Part shown: one piece after another, positions 63,196-64,000 of the stretch | How the letters are laid out: every line of letters starts with the position of its first letter | Position numbering within the stretch: position 1 is the stretch's first letter | Assembly: GCA_013398615.1 (NCBI GenBank) | Contig: VZSR01000476.1 | Span: 666,678-730,677 of the forward strand | Direction: 5' to 3' | Source of the DNA: Brachypodius melanocephalos | Taxonomy: Eukaryota; Chordata; Aves; Passeriformes; Pycnonotidae | Length of the DNA: 64,000 nucleotides | The notes under the pieces: model-generated | The model's database searches: none | What the model was told of the DNA's origin: nothing | The model's input: the letters and a program-made list of their open reading frames with translations, nothing else | Position numbers and translations under genes: made by a program

Positions 63196-64000
63196 CTTAT
63201 GCTTTATTATCTCATGTTTTTAGAACATTTTTTTAAGTGAAATTCATTAGGTATATGCAGAATTCATGATTTTTTTTTTTCTGTAAGCAAGTATTTGCTT
63301 GCAATTTCTTAGTTTAGGCTTTTCTATTATACAGTGAATAGATTTTGTCTTCTCGCTCCAAAACATACTTTTAAGAAATCTTTTTCAGACCAGGCTTTTA
63401 AAATGGGTATGACTACCATTATTACTGTTGTTATTTTGGATTATGCTATTTTAATTATTTTTATTTTATTTATAATTACTACCTTATTTATGAACAGGTT
63501 TATGGAATTATCAAACTTCAGTGCTAACATCTACCCCCCTACTCTGATACGTGCCGTACTTTTACAAGTAATAATACAGGAAAAAAAACACATCAGGAAC
63601 CTGTTTTTGTGGGTCACAGCAGCCCCTTACAAAGTGAGGCTTGGACCAGACTTCCAGTGCAAAGTGTCTGACACTTTCCCTGGCCACAGCACAAATCAGG
63701 TTGCACACCTCAAACAGTAGGATCAGGAATATTAAAAAAGTATTCTAGAGATAACATTGAAAGCAGACTTGTTTTTAACAGGCCACTGAGTGCCATAGCA
63801 ATATCTGTCTCTATTGATACATAAATTTCTATATAATCTGCATGCAGATATATGTAAAAGGACCTAGAAGTTTATTTGAACCATGAAAACTCCTGTGTTT
63901 ACCCTAAAGCACTTAATAGTTTGTGAGCAAACTTTATTAGAGTGATAGAGTTACAGATATAAAAGAATAACTCTAAGCCTTAGAATCAGAAATTTCTCTG
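63196..64000. other. Unique AT-rich DNA, no gene seen
   Basis: Begins with a T-run (63270-63280) and ATT-rich low-complexity sequence (63415-63490). A 128-codon plus frame at 63334-63720 has a hydrophobic stretch made by this low-complexity DNA, lacks a recognised domain and is not accepted as a gene. Confidence 0.5.

Noticed and set aside
63334..63720. 128-codon open frame with a hydrophobic segment
   Set aside because: The apparent membrane segment is encoded by ATT/TTA-rich low-complexity DNA; nothing else supports a gene.
1..64000. CRISPR arrays, bacterial operons, tRNA or rRNA genes, mitochondrial insertions
   Set aside because: No regularly spaced repeats, cloverleaf-forming sequences with A/B boxes, rRNA words or mitochondrial gene sequence were noticed on either strand.

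Overview
The window is vertebrate nuclear DNA, almost certainly from a bird and probably a songbird. Three fragments match the avian CR1 LINE, and three copies match a solo-LTR family that I associate with passerine endogenous retroviruses. The rest is AT-rich, CpG-poor single-copy sequence dotted with short low-complexity tracts. No operon, ribosome-binding site, tRNA, rRNA or CRISPR array is visible. The species assignment rests on recalled repeat families and was not searched.

I find no protein-coding gene that I can support. Every long open frame is either a chance frame or lies partly in a repeat, and none carries a recognisable cellular protein domain. The window therefore reads as a gene desert or the inside of a very large intron. 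Two short segments with good splice-site pairs (15818-15842 and 37563-37634) are kept as unproven exon candidates.

Layout: 1-1013 is unique sequence with a CpG-dense first 42 bases and a G-quadruplex motif at 487-505. 1014-1113 is a 100-N assembly gap. 1114-9937 is unique sequence with small hairpins and tandem repeats. 9938-10291 is a 5'-truncated LTR. 13845-14096 is a CR1 3' end. 14097-32192 is mostly unique and holds several stretches that look like conserved non-coding elements. 32193-33207 holds a direct pair of about 150-bp repeats. 33208-46337 is unique apart from microsatellites. 46338-46505 is CR1. 48645-49039 is an LTR of a different family. 50600-50660 resembles an old MIR SINE. 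51361-51913 is a near full-length solo LTR with a tripled 12-bp unit in U3. 54360-54941 is a GC-rich patch, followed by an antisense CR1 (54942-55150) and an antisense LTR (55567-55823). 57773-57857 is a long, almost perfect hairpin. 58967-59084 is G-punctuated poly-T. 62960-63195 is a decayed LINE reverse-transcriptase C-terminus.

The observations most worth following up are the 29-bp-stem hairpin at 57773-57857 (microRNA precursor or MITE candidate), the paired repeat at 32193/33054, the ancient LINE remnant at 62960-63195, and the conserved-element-like stretches. All need alignment to other bird genomes, which I could not run.
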